From assembly GCF_000316115.1 (NCBI RefSeq), contig NZ_JH993797.1, positions 5,380,486 to 5,444,485 on the forward strand: a DNA stretch of 64,000 nucleotides. Reading direction: 5' to 3'. The translations under genes and the position numbers were made by a program. Each line of letters begins with the position of its first letter. Within the stretch, counting starts at the first letter, position 1. The notes under the pieces are model-generated. The model worked only from the letters and a program-made list of their open reading frames with translations, had not been told where the DNA came from and did no database searches. This stretch comes from Leptolyngbya sp. PCC 7375. GTDB taxonomy: Bacteria > Cyanobacteriota > Cyanobacteriia > Phormidesmidales > Phormidesmidaceae. Shown piece after piece: positions 45,638 to 54,143 of this stretch.

Positions 45638-46696
45638 ATGTCTGACCTCCCGTTTACGTTAGATCAACTGCGCATTCTAAAGGCGATTGCGGCAGAGGGT
45701 AGTTTCAAGCGAGCTGCCGATAGTCTGTATGTATCTCAGCCTGCCGTTAGCCTGCAGGTACAAAATTTAGAGCGTCAGTTGGATGTCCCTCTATTTGACC
45801 GTGGTGGTAGGAGAGCACAGCTAACAGAAGCGGGATATTTGTTGCTGGAATATGGCGATCGCATCCTCAGTCTTTGCCAAGAGACCTGTCGCGCCATTGA
45901 GGATTTGCAAAAACTACAGGGGGGCACTCTGATTGTGGGGGCCAGCCAAACCACAGGCACCTATCTACTGCCAAGGATGATTGGCCTGTTTCGTCAACGC
46001 TATCCAGATGTGGCGGTACAGCTTCATGTGCATTCCACTCGCCGCACCTCTTGGAGTGTTGGCAATGGCCAGATTGACCTGGCGATTATTGGGGGTGAAG
46101 TCCCTCCAGAACTACAGGATTCGCTGGAAATTATCCCCTACGCTGAAGACGAACTGGCGTTGATTATGCCTGTCTTCCACCCGCTGGCCAGTAGTCAGGC
46201 AATTCAGCGAGAAGATCTCTACAAACTAAAGTTTATTTCCCTCGATTCCCAATCTACTATTCGTAAGGTAATCGACCAGGTACTCACCCGGTGCGGCATT
46301 GAAACCCGGCGGCTAAGAACCGAAATGGAACTGAACTCCATTGAGGCCATTAAAAACGCCGTTCAGTCTGGGCTGGGAGTGGCCTTTGTCTCAATCTCAG
46401 CCATTGAGAAAGAGCTGCAAATGGGCGTATTACATCGAGCCAAAATTGACTCGGTCGTGGTCAAACGCACCTTATCAGTCATTTTTAATCCCAATCGCTA
46501 TCGTTCAACGGCAGCTGGAGCCTTTACGAAGGAAATTCTGCCTCAGTTTACAAACCGGGAAATTGACTTTGACCAGCGACCAGAGCGCAAGAAAAATGGG
46601 GGAAATCAGTCAGCGCCTGCTAAAGCGGACACGAATGGCAAGCAAGTTGACAAAAACCCACAAGTTGACAAAAACCCAGTTGAAGAGAGCAGTTAA
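45638..46696 (+). CDS. rbcR: LysR-family regulator, RbcR/CbbR-type
   Basis: 352 aa. HTH: FTLDQLRILKAIAAEGSFKRAADSLYVSQPAVSLQVQNLERQLDVPLFDR. Effector domain: GASQTTGTYLLPRMIGLFRQRYPDVAVQLHVHSTRRT and ELNSIEAIKNAVQSGLGVAFVS. This combination is characteristic of cyanobacterial/plastid RbcR (Ycf30), which controls carbon-fixation or carbon-uptake genes. The C-terminal tail is a charged low-complexity extension with an exact 18-bp tandem repeat. The name is inferred; NdhR/CmpR-type paralogs are alternatives. Confidence 0.88.
   Translation: MSDLPFTLDQLRILKAIAAEGSFKRAADSLYVSQPAVSLQVQNLERQLDVPLFDRGGRRAQLTEAGYLLLEYGDRILSLCQETCRAIEDLQKLQGGTLIVGASQTTGTYLLPRMIGLFRQRYPDVAVQLHVHSTRRTSWSVGNGQIDLAIIGGEVPPELQDSLEIIPYAEDELALIMPVFHPLASSQAIQREDLYKLKFISLDSQSTIRKVIDQVLTRCGIETRRLRTEMELNSIEAIKNAVQSGLGVAFVSISAIEKELQMGVLHRAKIDSVVVKRTLSVIFNPNRYRSTAAGAFTKEILPQFTNREIDFDQRPERKKNGGNQSAPAKADTNGKQVDKNPQVDKNPVEESS
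46643..46678 (+). repeat. 18-bp exact tandem repeat in the 3' end of the LysR gene
   Basis: CAAGTTGACAAAAACCCA twice in tandem, encoding QVDKNP-QVDKNP in the C-terminal tail. It keeps the frame, so copy-number change would alter tail length by six residues per unit. Confidence 0.9.
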
Positions 46697-46756
46697 GCTT
46701 TAACTAAGCTTATGCTTGGGCGTTGCCACTTGAATACGTCGTCACGTTGCTGCTCC

Positions 46757-48874
46757 ATGCAATTACACTGCACTAGACCCGGCTGTTCTCGACCAGTTAA
46801 CTTCCATCCAAACCTAAAGGATTCGCTTCAAACAGCGTCTCAGCTCTTTTGCACGAGCTGTGGCATGCCGTTAATTTTAAGAGGACGGTATTTGCCACAG
46901 CGACTTTTAGGTCAAGGGGGGTTTGGGTCAGCTTATTATGCGTGCGATCGCGACACCCCCGCCTTACGTCCCTGCGTTGTCAAGCTATTTCAACCATCAG
47001 CCCAACTCAACCAACAACAATTAAAGATTGCTCAGAAGCTCTTTGCCCGTGAGGCTGAGGTCCTAGAGCGTCTAGGTAATCAACATCCACAAATTCCCGA
47101 TCTCTACGCCTATTTCCCCATCGTGGTGAAATCTCCATCCTCAGGTCAGGATGAAGAATACTTTTACCTGGTCCAAGAATTTATTGATGGTGAAGACTTA
47201 GACCAAATTCTCGATCGGCGCGGCACCTTACCCGAAAGGGCAGTTAAAGCTATCCTCATCTCTATTTTAAAAGTCCTGGATTTTGTCCATAGCAACGGAG
47301 CTATTCATCGCGATATCAAACCTTCTAACATCATGAAAACAGTTGATAATCAGCTGTATTTGTTAGATTTTGGAGCAGTCAAACAGGTCACTGGAGCCGC
47401 TGCATCAAATCGATCAACAGGCATCTACACCACAGGCTACGCACCTCCCGAGCAGGTTACCGGTGGACAAGTTTTTCCAGCGTCCGATCTCTATTCCTTA
47501 GCCGTTACCTGCATTATTTTATTGACTGGCCAAGAAACAGCAGATCTATTTGATAGCTATAGCAGCGAGTGGCTTTGGCAAAAATACATCACCCTTGAAG
47601 ACAAAAATCTGGACCATGTCATCACCAAACTACTAAGTGCTAGTCCTCAAGATCGATATCACAGTGCCCAGGCCGCCTTAGATGTCTTGATGCCCAGCAT
47701 CAGTCATTCGGTACCTGGTGCAGCGACACCTGCGACCCAAACACCGACATCACCGTCACCAACCACCCCACCTCTCCCCATACCCGTAGCACCGCCCGCA
47801 ACGGCTACGCCACCAGCACCCAGGCTCAATACGTCACCACCTCAGCCACTCAAAACAGCAGCATCCCCAACCCCTGTTTCAACTCGCCAGCCCAAACCAA
47901 GAGTCATACGGCCATGGATGCTCGGTCTAGCTCTACTCGTGGCATTGGTAGCTGGAGGAGGTTGGTGGATAAAACAAAAGGGTCTGTTTAACCCCCCAAC
48001 ATCACAGCTATTCGACATCAAGCCAGCAGAAAAATTTACAGATGTCGATGTACCAACCGGGCAATTCACCTATGGTGGTAGCACCACTTGGGCTCCCATT
48101 CGAGGCATCATTGATCCTCAGCTACAGCAGGCTATTCCGGGGTTACAACTAACCTACCAAGCACCCAGTAATCAAGCGCCAGGGTCGTCTGCTGGTATTC
48201 AAATGCTGATCAAGGGTGACCTAGATTTTGCCCAGACATCGCGCCCTCTCACTCAAGCCGACAAGCAACAGGCCCACCAACAGGGTATAGCGTTACAAGA
48301 AATTCCTGTGGCGATTGAAGGTGTTGCCGTCGTTACCCACCCAACGTTACCACTTTCAAATTTGAGTCAGGCTGACCTCAGGGATATCTACACTGGCCGT
48401 GTCAATAATTGGCAACAAGTCGGTGGCCCTGATCTTCCCGTTGTACCCATTTCCCGTGATGATGCAGGTGGCACCGTGATGTTTTTTAGCCAGACCGTGC
48501 TGAATGGAGAAGCCCTAAGCACTCAGGTACAACGCAGCAATAACACAACGGAAGCGCTTCGTCTCACAGCTACCACACCAGGCGCTATTTACTTTGCATC
48601 GGCTCCAGAAGTCATAGGTCAGTGTACGGTCAAACCGCTCTCCATCAATCAACAGCCTCCGTATCAACTCCCCTATATTGATTTACAAAACTGCCCTAAT
48701 CAGCGCAATCAACCCAACCTAAAGGGATTTAAGTCAGGAAACTATCCTCTGACGCGTCAAATTTATATTGTGTCAAATACCGATAAGCCCATTGGCCAAG
48801 CCTATGCAGAGCTAATTTTATCGGATGAAGGTCAAGCCGCTTTAAGCAGCATAGGGTTTGCACGCCTGCAATAA
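46757..48874 (+). CDS. Ser/Thr protein kinase fused to a PstS-like phosphate-binding domain
   Basis: 705 aa from the ATG at 46757 (an ATG at 46712 is in frame but less likely). Residues 1-40 form a zinc ribbon (C5, C10, C32, C35). A protein kinase follows (about 43-315): LLGQGGFGSAYYA, VVKLFQP, AIHRDIKPSNIM, LLDFGAVKQ, GYAPPEQ. Then a Pro/Thr-rich linker (~70 residues), one membrane helix (MLGLALLVALVAGGGWWI, about 387-405) and an external PstS-like binding domain (YGGSTTWAPIRGIIDP, GVAVVTHPTLPLSNL, DAGGTVMFF). Topology predicts an outside sensor and inside kinase. It starts 60 bases after the LysR gene. Phosphate as ligand is inferred from the fold only. Confidence 0.9.
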   Translation: MQLHCTRPGCSRPVNFHPNLKDSLQTASQLFCTSCGMPLILRGRYLPQRLLGQGGFGSAYYACDRDTPALRPCVVKLFQPSAQLNQQQLKIAQKLFAREAEVLERLGNQHPQIPDLYAYFPIVVKSPSSGQDEEYFYLVQEFIDGEDLDQILDRRGTLPERAVKAILISILKVLDFVHSNGAIHRDIKPSNIMKTVDNQLYLLDFGAVKQVTGAAASNRSTGIYTTGYAPPEQVTGGQVFPASDLYSLAVTCIILLTGQETADLFDSYSSEWLWQKYITLEDKNLDHVITKLLSASPQDRYHSAQAALDVLMPSISHSVPGAATPATQTPTSPSPTTPPLPIPVAPPATATPPAPRLNTSPPQPLKTAASPTPVSTRQPKPRVIRPWMLGLALLVALVAGGGWWIKQKGLFNPPTSQLFDIKPAEKFTDVDVPTGQFTYGGSTTWAPIRGIIDPQLQQAIPGLQLTYQAPSNQAPGSSAGIQMLIKGDLDFAQTSRPLTQADKQQAHQQGIALQEIPVAIEGVAVVTHPTLPLSNLSQADLRDIYTGRVNNWQQVGGPDLPVVPISRDDAGGTVMFFSQTVLNGEALSTQVQRSNNTTEALRLTATTPGAIYFASAPEVIGQCTVKPLSINQQPPYQLPYIDLQNCPNQRNQPNLKGFKSGNYPLTRQIYIVSNTDKPIGQAYAELILSDEGQAALSSIGFARLQ

Positions 48875-48917
48875 TCCTAAGGCACCGTGCCAAGCCCCAC
48901 AAATTCTTCTAGAAACA

Positions 48918-48959
48918 CCAAAACGTAGGGGTGTTGCCTGCAACACCCCTACGTTTTGG
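48918..48959. repeat. 42-bp palindrome between the kinase and Crp/Fnr genes
   Basis: Arms of 19 bases (48918-48936 and 48941-48959) are exact complements with a four-base loop; the arm contains GTAGGGGTGTT. It sits between two convergent genes and likely ends both transcripts. Same family pattern as 3873, 20291, 38816 and 55404. Confidence 0.85.
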
Positions 48960-48981
48960 CAAATAAAAATAAACTCAGCTC

Positions 48982-49728
48982 TTATCCCTGTTGCTTGAGA
49001 CTGGTACTAAAAGGAATACTAATTAAATTTTCCCCATGGCTCTGAATTAACCCCCGCTGACGCAATTTGCCCATCAGACGTGTGACGGTTACTCGGGTTG
49101 AACCGATAGCACTACCAATTTGAGCATGGGTTAATGGGAAGGGCAGGTAATAGCCATTTTCACAGGGCTCACCGTACTCATCAACCAGTAAAGTTAGAAA
49201 ACCAAGCAAGCGATCGATGGTACGACGCTGTCCCAAAGTACTTAACCAAAGCAATTTACGCTGGTGCTGACGACGAAATGCGTCTAGCACTTCACGACGA
49301 AAATGAGGCCATGTGTCCAAATCGTTCCAGTAAAGCCAAACGATAGTTGTTTGATCTACATGGGAAAAGCTTTGCAGGGTAAATGGTGGCTGCGCAACGA
49401 TCTCAAATGGCTGACCTGCACCGACAAACCCTAGGAATGCTTCTTCAGCTGCCACTAAGGGGACCCTGGCAGATGAACTCTTCTGCTGCTTTAGCGTGGC
49501 GCTAACCTGAGCGCTTCCAACTAAGCGCACAGCCCCCTGTTGCACTAAATAAAGCAGTCCAGGGCGTGTCGGAATCCTCTCATCTTTGCTAAAAGTGCGG
49601 CATCGATAGTGCTCTTGCGCCCAATCCAGAATGCGTTGCCATACATGAAATGGCCGAGCGTCATCTGATGGGATAGATGAGGACATGGAGGAGGTGCTGG
49701 AAGTTGTCGATAATTCAGATAGTGTCAT
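48982..49728 (-). CDS. Crp/Fnr-family transcription factor
   Basis: 248 aa. A cyclic-nucleotide-binding-like beta roll (RPGLLYLVQQGAVRLVG, EEAFLGFVGAGQPFEIV) precedes the C-terminal winged helix LTHAQIGSAIGSTRVTVTRLMGKLRQRGLI. The HTH is close to that of NtcA, but the effector region differs and it is longer than NtcA, so it is a separate member of the family. Ligand unknown. Divergent from the gene at 50107. Confidence 0.9.
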   Translation of the reverse strand: MTLSELSTTSSTSSMSSSIPSDDARPFHVWQRILDWAQEHYRCRTFSKDERIPTRPGLLYLVQQGAVRLVGSAQVSATLKQQKSSSARVPLVAAEEAFLGFVGAGQPFEIVAQPPFTLQSFSHVDQTTIVWLYWNDLDTWPHFRREVLDAFRRQHQRKLLWLSTLGQRRTIDRLLGFLTLLVDEYGEPCENGYYLPFPLTHAQIGSAIGSTRVTVTRLMGKLRQRGLIQSHGENLISIPFSTSLKQQG

Positions 49729-50106
49729 TTACCTAGTGTCAAGCCATAGAGTTTGTAGACAAAACAAACAACCTGGAAAGTTTCCGATTACAGAAAATTC
49801 CAGTTATCGATACGCCCTGAAAGTAATCATTTATGTAAATTAAAAAGAAGTAATTTAAAGCTCTATGTCAACTACCAAGGAGCCACCATATTTGTCAACC
49901 GTAAAACCACGATCAGTATACGAAACAAACATGTCAAGTACATTAATACAAACGACTAACCTGGTTGGCATCCTAAAATTGATTTCTTTATATTTACTTC
50001 AGCTTTCATTGAAGTAGATGATTGAAATACAACCACTAATCTTCAGTAAAGCTAAAAAAGCCTGAACAGAGTCGGATCTGTCCTACTTACTTTGACTATT
50101 ACAAAT
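49729..50106. other. 378-base divergent regulatory region
   Basis: Between the Crp/Fnr gene and the 275-aa gene. AT-rich. It contains the small inverted repeat TACTTCA/TGAAGTA (49995-50001 and 50010-50016) which could be an operator. I did not find an NtcA-type GTA-N8-TAC site with good -10 spacing. Confidence 0.5.
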
Positions 50107-50934
50107 ATGACATGGTTTTCGTTAAAACGGACATTGCAGTCTAATCTAGCTTCCTCGATTGAAGTTCTTAATCCCATCAATCAAGATGTACCTAGATTAA
50201 ACCTTCATACTCACCTTAGATATTCAGCAGTTTTATTAAGCATCGGTAAAACCACACAGATTTGTCATCAGAATATTCCCTTAAAAAAAGTTAACTGTAA
50301 CGGAACAGTTACATACATTTCTGCAATTTCACGGAAGTTGGCGACAATCTGGCAGCAGCCAAGCGATGACATCGCAAATATGCTGTTATCGATCTTACGC
50401 AAACAAAACACTCCACCCATATGGTCTAGTGTTCATAAGACCAGGGATGGATGGTTGGAGTTCGTCATTTCTCAGCGAGGAATGGCACAGTGGCAACAGC
50501 AGCTAGAACAGTGGATATTGCCCTTGGCACCATCGCCTTGGCCGATTACGCCTGAAGACCTATGGCAACTGCAATCTGGTTATGAGCTGTGCTGTCGATG
50601 GCAAACCCGTGATCATCAGCGCGATTTTTTAGCTACAAGAAGCGCTGCAAGGAGCATCGAAAGGGGCTCAACGGAAACGTTTCAAACTTCCTGGTCTCCT
50701 TTACAAGCTCTGATTCATTGTTTGTTGGATATCTGCGATCGGTGGCATCAGACAACCTCACCCCAGCTTTTGCGACAGGTTCAACAGCTTGTCATGGCAT
50801 TAGCAGCCTGCACTACGCCAATCAATCAATCACCAGAAGTCTTTGCCCTTAGACCTTGGCTAGAATCAACTCGAATTGTCTTGAAACAGTCTGTGAACGG
50901 CAGATTAGGCTACCAACTAGCTGAACGATTGTAG
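50107..50934 (+). CDS. Hypothetical protein, possibly a DALR anticodon-binding-domain (NrtL-like) protein
   Basis: 275 aa from the ATG at 50107 (a TTG at 50092 is in frame). It is basic and Trp-rich. The middle (WLEFVISQRGMAQWQQQLEQWI) and C-terminal helices (LQALIHCLLDICDRW, LRQVQQLVMALAACTTPI) resemble the DALR anticodon-binding fold in cyanobacterial ArgS-related stand-alone proteins (NrtL). The resemblance is weak and unverified. Alternatively an unrelated all-helical protein. Divergent from a Crp/Fnr gene, which may regulate it. Confidence 0.65.
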   Translation: MTWFSLKRTLQSNLASSIEVLNPINQDVPRLNLHTHLRYSAVLLSIGKTTQICHQNIPLKKVNCNGTVTYISAISRKLATIWQQPSDDIANMLLSILRKQNTPPIWSSVHKTRDGWLEFVISQRGMAQWQQQLEQWILPLAPSPWPITPEDLWQLQSGYELCCRWQTRDHQRDFLATRSAARSIERGSTETFQTSWSPLQALIHCLLDICDRWHQTTSPQLLRQVQQLVMALAACTTPINQSPEVFALRPWLESTRIVLKQSVNGRLGYQLAERL

Positions 50935-51199
50935 GTACTCTAGATATCTAACCTATGAAAACCTGCTACGAGGGGATGACAAACTCCGCGATGTGCCCTA
51001 ACATGTGGATGTGTGTGAGGAGCGAACCAGTGAGGGTACCGAGACGAAACACGGCCAGTCGTCGGTACCCTTTCTGCTTTTAAAATTTTCGATTAGTCAA
51101 TCAGATATACTGGCTTCTCCCACATCCTTCTTAAAAGATTTAGAAAAGCATTCGCTGCAACCAACTTTTCTAAGATCTTGTCAAGGACTCGTATGGCTA

Positions 51200-51405
51200 T
51201 TCGTATTGTTTGAATATTGAGCTGAAGTTTCTGTCTGCTTTTGTCAGCAAGTTACAGACGTTTTAGAAACATATGGTGAGCGATGGCATCGGCTCGTGAT
51301 GTCTTTGCCTGTCAGACCTGAAATTGATTTAGGGGCATCAGGTCTATTCTTTGTATTCTGACTATATTTACTCTAGCTACTGGTTAAATCAGTAGCTTTT
51401 TTATT
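51200..51405 (+). ncRNA. Candidate small RNA ending in a terminator
   Basis: Non-coding sequence with stem AGACCTGA/TCAGGTCT (51314-51321, 51338-51345) followed by the terminator AGCTACTG/CAGTAGCT and a T-rich tail (51375-51405). No coding frame precedes the terminator, suggesting it ends an RNA. The 5' end is a guess; no known family recognised. Confidence 0.35.
51375..51405 (+). terminator. Rho-independent terminator in the gap
   Basis: AGCTACTG (51375-51382), a seven-base loop, CAGTAGCT (51390-51397), then TTTTT and a further T-rich run. No upstream protein gene directly precedes it on this strand. Confidence 0.75.
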
Positions 51406-51692
51406 TTTTCCTATAGGTATGGTCCAATGTTCATGGCTCATACGACATCCTGACTGATAGTGTTCGGTATCGAAGGACATGGTTTGGACGGTGAGCTCAG
51501 CCGAACTGCACAAGGAAGTCCCCCTACGAGATTGTCCATTTTTAATCAAGTTTAATGAATTCGGAGTTGGTATCAGACGTCTGGGTGGCTCATAGGCCAT
51601 GAAGTTTTGATGGCGCTCAGCTCCCCATGCTATGGTCCGTTGACAGGGAAAATCATGGCTAAACCCACATTCAACTTGAAAGTAAATCCCCC

Positions 51693-52607
51693 ATGGTCAT
51701 AGATGCTGGGCAACAAAGGCAAACATGCTACCGCCTATTGCTCATGATGCTCTGGGCTAATTTAGTGATTTTGACAATTGAGGTCATAGCGGGTTGGGTC
51801 AGTCATTCTGTATGTCTATTATCAGAATCACTCCACACTCTGATTGATGTATTTAGCACGGCTCTAAGTTTAACAGCGGTCGCTTCACCGCATCGCCCCT
51901 TAGGGCGCGAAATATGGGGCCATGGTCGAGGAGAAGCGGGAGGGGCGCTAATTTTAGCAGCTACGTTAGGGTTCTTTGGCGTCAGCCTATTAATCGTTGC
52001 TTTAGGGCAATTTCAACTAGCAATGCAAAAGATTACGACTCCTTTTCCAGTAGAAGTGACCGTAGCGCTGATGCAGTTGATGGCTGCCATGGTAGCAATT
52101 GCCTTAACGTTAGCTTTATTGGTGTCTTACCAAGGCAGATATCTAAATAGTTTGGCCCTTAAACTCACGACACAACATGTCTTAGGCGATGGCTGGCTCA
52201 GCATCATAATGCTGTTAGGCTTGGTAGGTATCTGGCGTGGTTATACTTGGCTCGATCCGCTGCTTGCGATCGCACTTATCATCTTCACCCTTCACAGCTT
52301 CTGGCGCGTCCTAGACACCCAACTCCCCACATTGTTACGTCCCACTGCCATTGCACCTGAAGCGATTGCCCAGGTAGCGACTAGCGTAGAGGGGGTCACC
52401 CGATGCAATCTCATTCGGTCACGGGGCATGGTCGGTCGCCAAGTTTGGATCGAACTTTATCTGGCCGTTCATCCAGAATTTTTAGACATGTCCCACACTA
52501 TCGGTGAACGTGTGGAAAATGCGTTACGCCAGCATTATGGACCAATAAATACCCAGATTTGGGTAGAACAGGCCTACACACCACCCCCCGCTAGAAATTA
52601 TTATTAG
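51693..52607 (+). CDS. Cation diffusion facilitator (CDF) transporter
   Basis: 304 aa with about six hydrophobic segments. The metal site in the second helix reads ESLHTLID (Glu replaces the usual Asp), the fifth-helix site is HVLGD, and GHGRGEAGG is the cytoplasmic loop of CDF proteins. The C-terminal ~90 residues (TSVEGVTRCNLIRSRGMVGRQVWIELYLAVHP) match the cytoplasmic dimerisation domain. It exports divalent cations (Zn, Fe, Mn or Co) by proton antiport; the metal cannot be told from sequence. Confidence 0.9.
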   Translation: MVIDAGQQRQTCYRLLLMMLWANLVILTIEVIAGWVSHSVCLLSESLHTLIDVFSTALSLTAVASPHRPLGREIWGHGRGEAGGALILAATLGFFGVSLLIVALGQFQLAMQKITTPFPVEVTVALMQLMAAMVAIALTLALLVSYQGRYLNSLALKLTTQHVLGDGWLSIIMLLGLVGIWRGYTWLDPLLAIALIIFTLHSFWRVLDTQLPTLLRPTAIAPEAIAQVATSVEGVTRCNLIRSRGMVGRQVWIELYLAVHPEFLDMSHTIGERVENALRQHYGPINTQIWVEQAYTPPPARNYY

Positions 52608-52621
52608 CCCTACCCCCACTC

Positions 52622-52942
52622 CTACTCTTCACTATCTTCCCCGACAATCTTCGTTGCATTGGTCAGCTCGACTAAATTACTGGCAAACTCTTCAATTATC
52701 TGCTGGTTATTTGTAGCAAACATACGGGCCATCATGGCAATGGCAGCCAGCCGTTTAAGCTTTTTGTGGAGGGTTTGCAAGCTAGAACCATCCGTATGGG
52801 TCAGATCTGTGCTGAGGTCATCAAGTTCTAGCAGGACATCTTCCCGCTGCTCCTTAGGAAATGCTTGCGCTAGTTGACGCAAATTCGCTAAACGGTCTTG
52901 GACCGTCTGCGACTCAGGCGAATGTTCAGAAGCGTTGCTCAT
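52622..52942 (-). CDS. Helical hypothetical protein (106 aa)
   Basis: A predicted all-helical soluble protein with acidic ends. VQDRLANLRQLAQAFPKEQREDVLLELDDLSTDL is heptad-like, and ATNNQQIIEEFASNLVEL closes it. No family recognised. Convergent with the CDF gene. Confidence 0.65.
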   Translation of the reverse strand: MSNASEHSPESQTVQDRLANLRQLAQAFPKEQREDVLLELDDLSTDLTHTDGSSLQTLHKKLKRLAAIAMMARMFATNNQQIIEEFASNLVELTNATKIVGEDSEE

Positions 52943-53036
52943 AATGGAAATCCATAACTAATCCCTTCCTAGCATCTAAGAGTCTGGGACGTCCTTGCAA
53001 CTCATCATTGCCTGGCCCTGACAACCGTTCTAAGCG

Positions 53037-53714
53037 CTATCTTGACGCTGTACCTGCCACATCCGGATCGCCAACATAGGCCAGCAATCGGCTATCGGTA
53101 AAATCTGCAATCGTAAACTGGGCTCCTAATTGACATAGGGCCGTGTCGCTATGGGTAGACGTCACGCCAATAGTGGGAATACCCGCCGCAGTCGCTGCCT
53201 GAACACCAGTGGGGGAATCTTCAAACACAATTGCCTCATCTGGGAGCAGTCTCAACTGCTCTAATGCCGTTTGATAAGGAAGCGGATCAGGCTTACCTTT
53301 AGGCAAATCATCCGCAATGACAATAGGATCAAAAACACCGTTTAAGGCCAGGGTTTTCAGCATAAATTCCGCATTGGGGCGGGGGGCATTCGTCACCAGG
53401 GCAATGGCATATCCTTTCTGCTCAATAGAGTGAAGAAAATCGGTCAGCCCTGACATCCGCTGGAGCTGATTCGCGGCCATTTCTCGAAATCGAGCTTCCT
53501 TATCAGCACTGAAGGCTACCCCTGCTTCCACTGAAAGCTGCGGCAAGAGATCTTGCACAATATCAGGGTTAAGACGACCACTGATAAAGCGATCATAAAA
53601 TTCCTGGTCGACGACCATGTCATGGGATGCAAGCAATGTCTGCCACACTTGGAAGTGAATTGGATCGGTGTTGGCCAGGGTGCCATCTAAGTCAAATAAA
53701 ACTGCTTTTAACAT
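53037..53714 (-). CDS. HAD-family phosphatase, beta-phosphoglucomutase-like
   Basis: 225 aa. Motif I FDLDGTLANTDP (Asp8, Asp10), the four-helix cap, motif II LVTNAP, Lys in PKGKPDPLPYQTAL, and the acidic motif VFEDSPTGVQAATAAG. This subclass includes beta-phosphoglucomutases and sugar or phosphoglycolate phosphatases; the substrate is not determinable here. Confidence 0.88.
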   Translation of the reverse strand: MLKAVLFDLDGTLANTDPIHFQVWQTLLASHDMVVDQEFYDRFISGRLNPDIVQDLLPQLSVEAGVAFSADKEARFREMAANQLQRMSGLTDFLHSIEQKGYAIALVTNAPRPNAEFMLKTLALNGVFDPIVIADDLPKGKPDPLPYQTALEQLRLLPDEAIVFEDSPTGVQAATAAGIPTIGVTSTHSDTALCQLGAQFTIADFTDSRLLAYVGDPDVAGTASR

Positions 53715-53834
53715 TGGAGTGGCGTTCTAAAAAACGATATAACTCTTCGACCATAGCGTGGGTTAGCCTTTGAGAGCTGTGTCGTGGCTATCCTCAAGCC
53801 CTGTGTTACGATAGCGGCCTACGAGACTTTAACG

Positions 53835-53939
53835 ATGAAAAAACGGATTAAAGCAGATAGAGCTAGCGTGGTGGTTGCGATCGCAACTCTTACCCTGGTG
53901 GCCGTGGTGGCTCTGGCGTCCCCAGCTTTCGCAACGTAG
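53835..53939 (+). CDS. 34-aa membrane/secreted micropeptide
   Basis: MKKRIKADRA, then VVVAIATLTLVAVVALA and a terminal ASPAFAT. The pattern is a full signal peptide (basic start, hydrophobic core, AFA cleavage site) with only one residue left, or a one-helix membrane peptide. The ORF contains a HIP1 site. Coding is plausible but unproven at this size. Confidence 0.45.
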   Translation: MKKRIKADRASVVVAIATLTLVAVVALASPAFAT

Positions 53940-54143
53940 ATTCTCCACCCATTAAATAGTACATTTTAACTATACAACCCCCATAGCACTAAGCCTGAGC
54001 TATGCAGTTTGGGGTATCCATAACCAGTGGTGATTATCATCATCCTTGCGAGAAAATCATCATGTTAAGTAGCTGCTTAAATCTGTCAAGTATGCGCTAT
54101 ATTTAGGGCTCTACTGAGAAAGTGCTACTAGATATAGCGTTTT

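Larger units (their letters stand above)
50935..51692. other. 758-base gap with stem-loops and no supported protein gene
   Basis: Holds a 9-bp stem with a 19-base loop at 51034-51070 followed by TTTCTGCTTTT, an 8-bp stem at 51314-51345, and a rho-independent terminator at 51375-51401. A 42-codon Met/Cys-rich ORF at 50955-51083 overlaps the first stem but lacks support. ORFs at 51005 (+) and 51373 (-) look spurious. This is the best place in the window for non-coding RNA. Confidence 0.55.

Noticed and set aside
50990..51030. Resemblance to the Yfr1 small RNA core (CTCCTCACAC on the minus strand)
   Set aside because: The conserved 11-mer ACTCCTCACAC is not exact (GCTCCTCACAC), and the expected second terminator stem is missing downstream.
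51005..51220. 71-aa ORF on the plus strand
   Set aside because: It runs through a stem-loop, has random composition and no ribosome site.
51373..51600. 75-aa ORF on the minus strand
   Set aside because: It overlaps the terminator at 51375-51405 on the other strand and shows no recognisable pattern.
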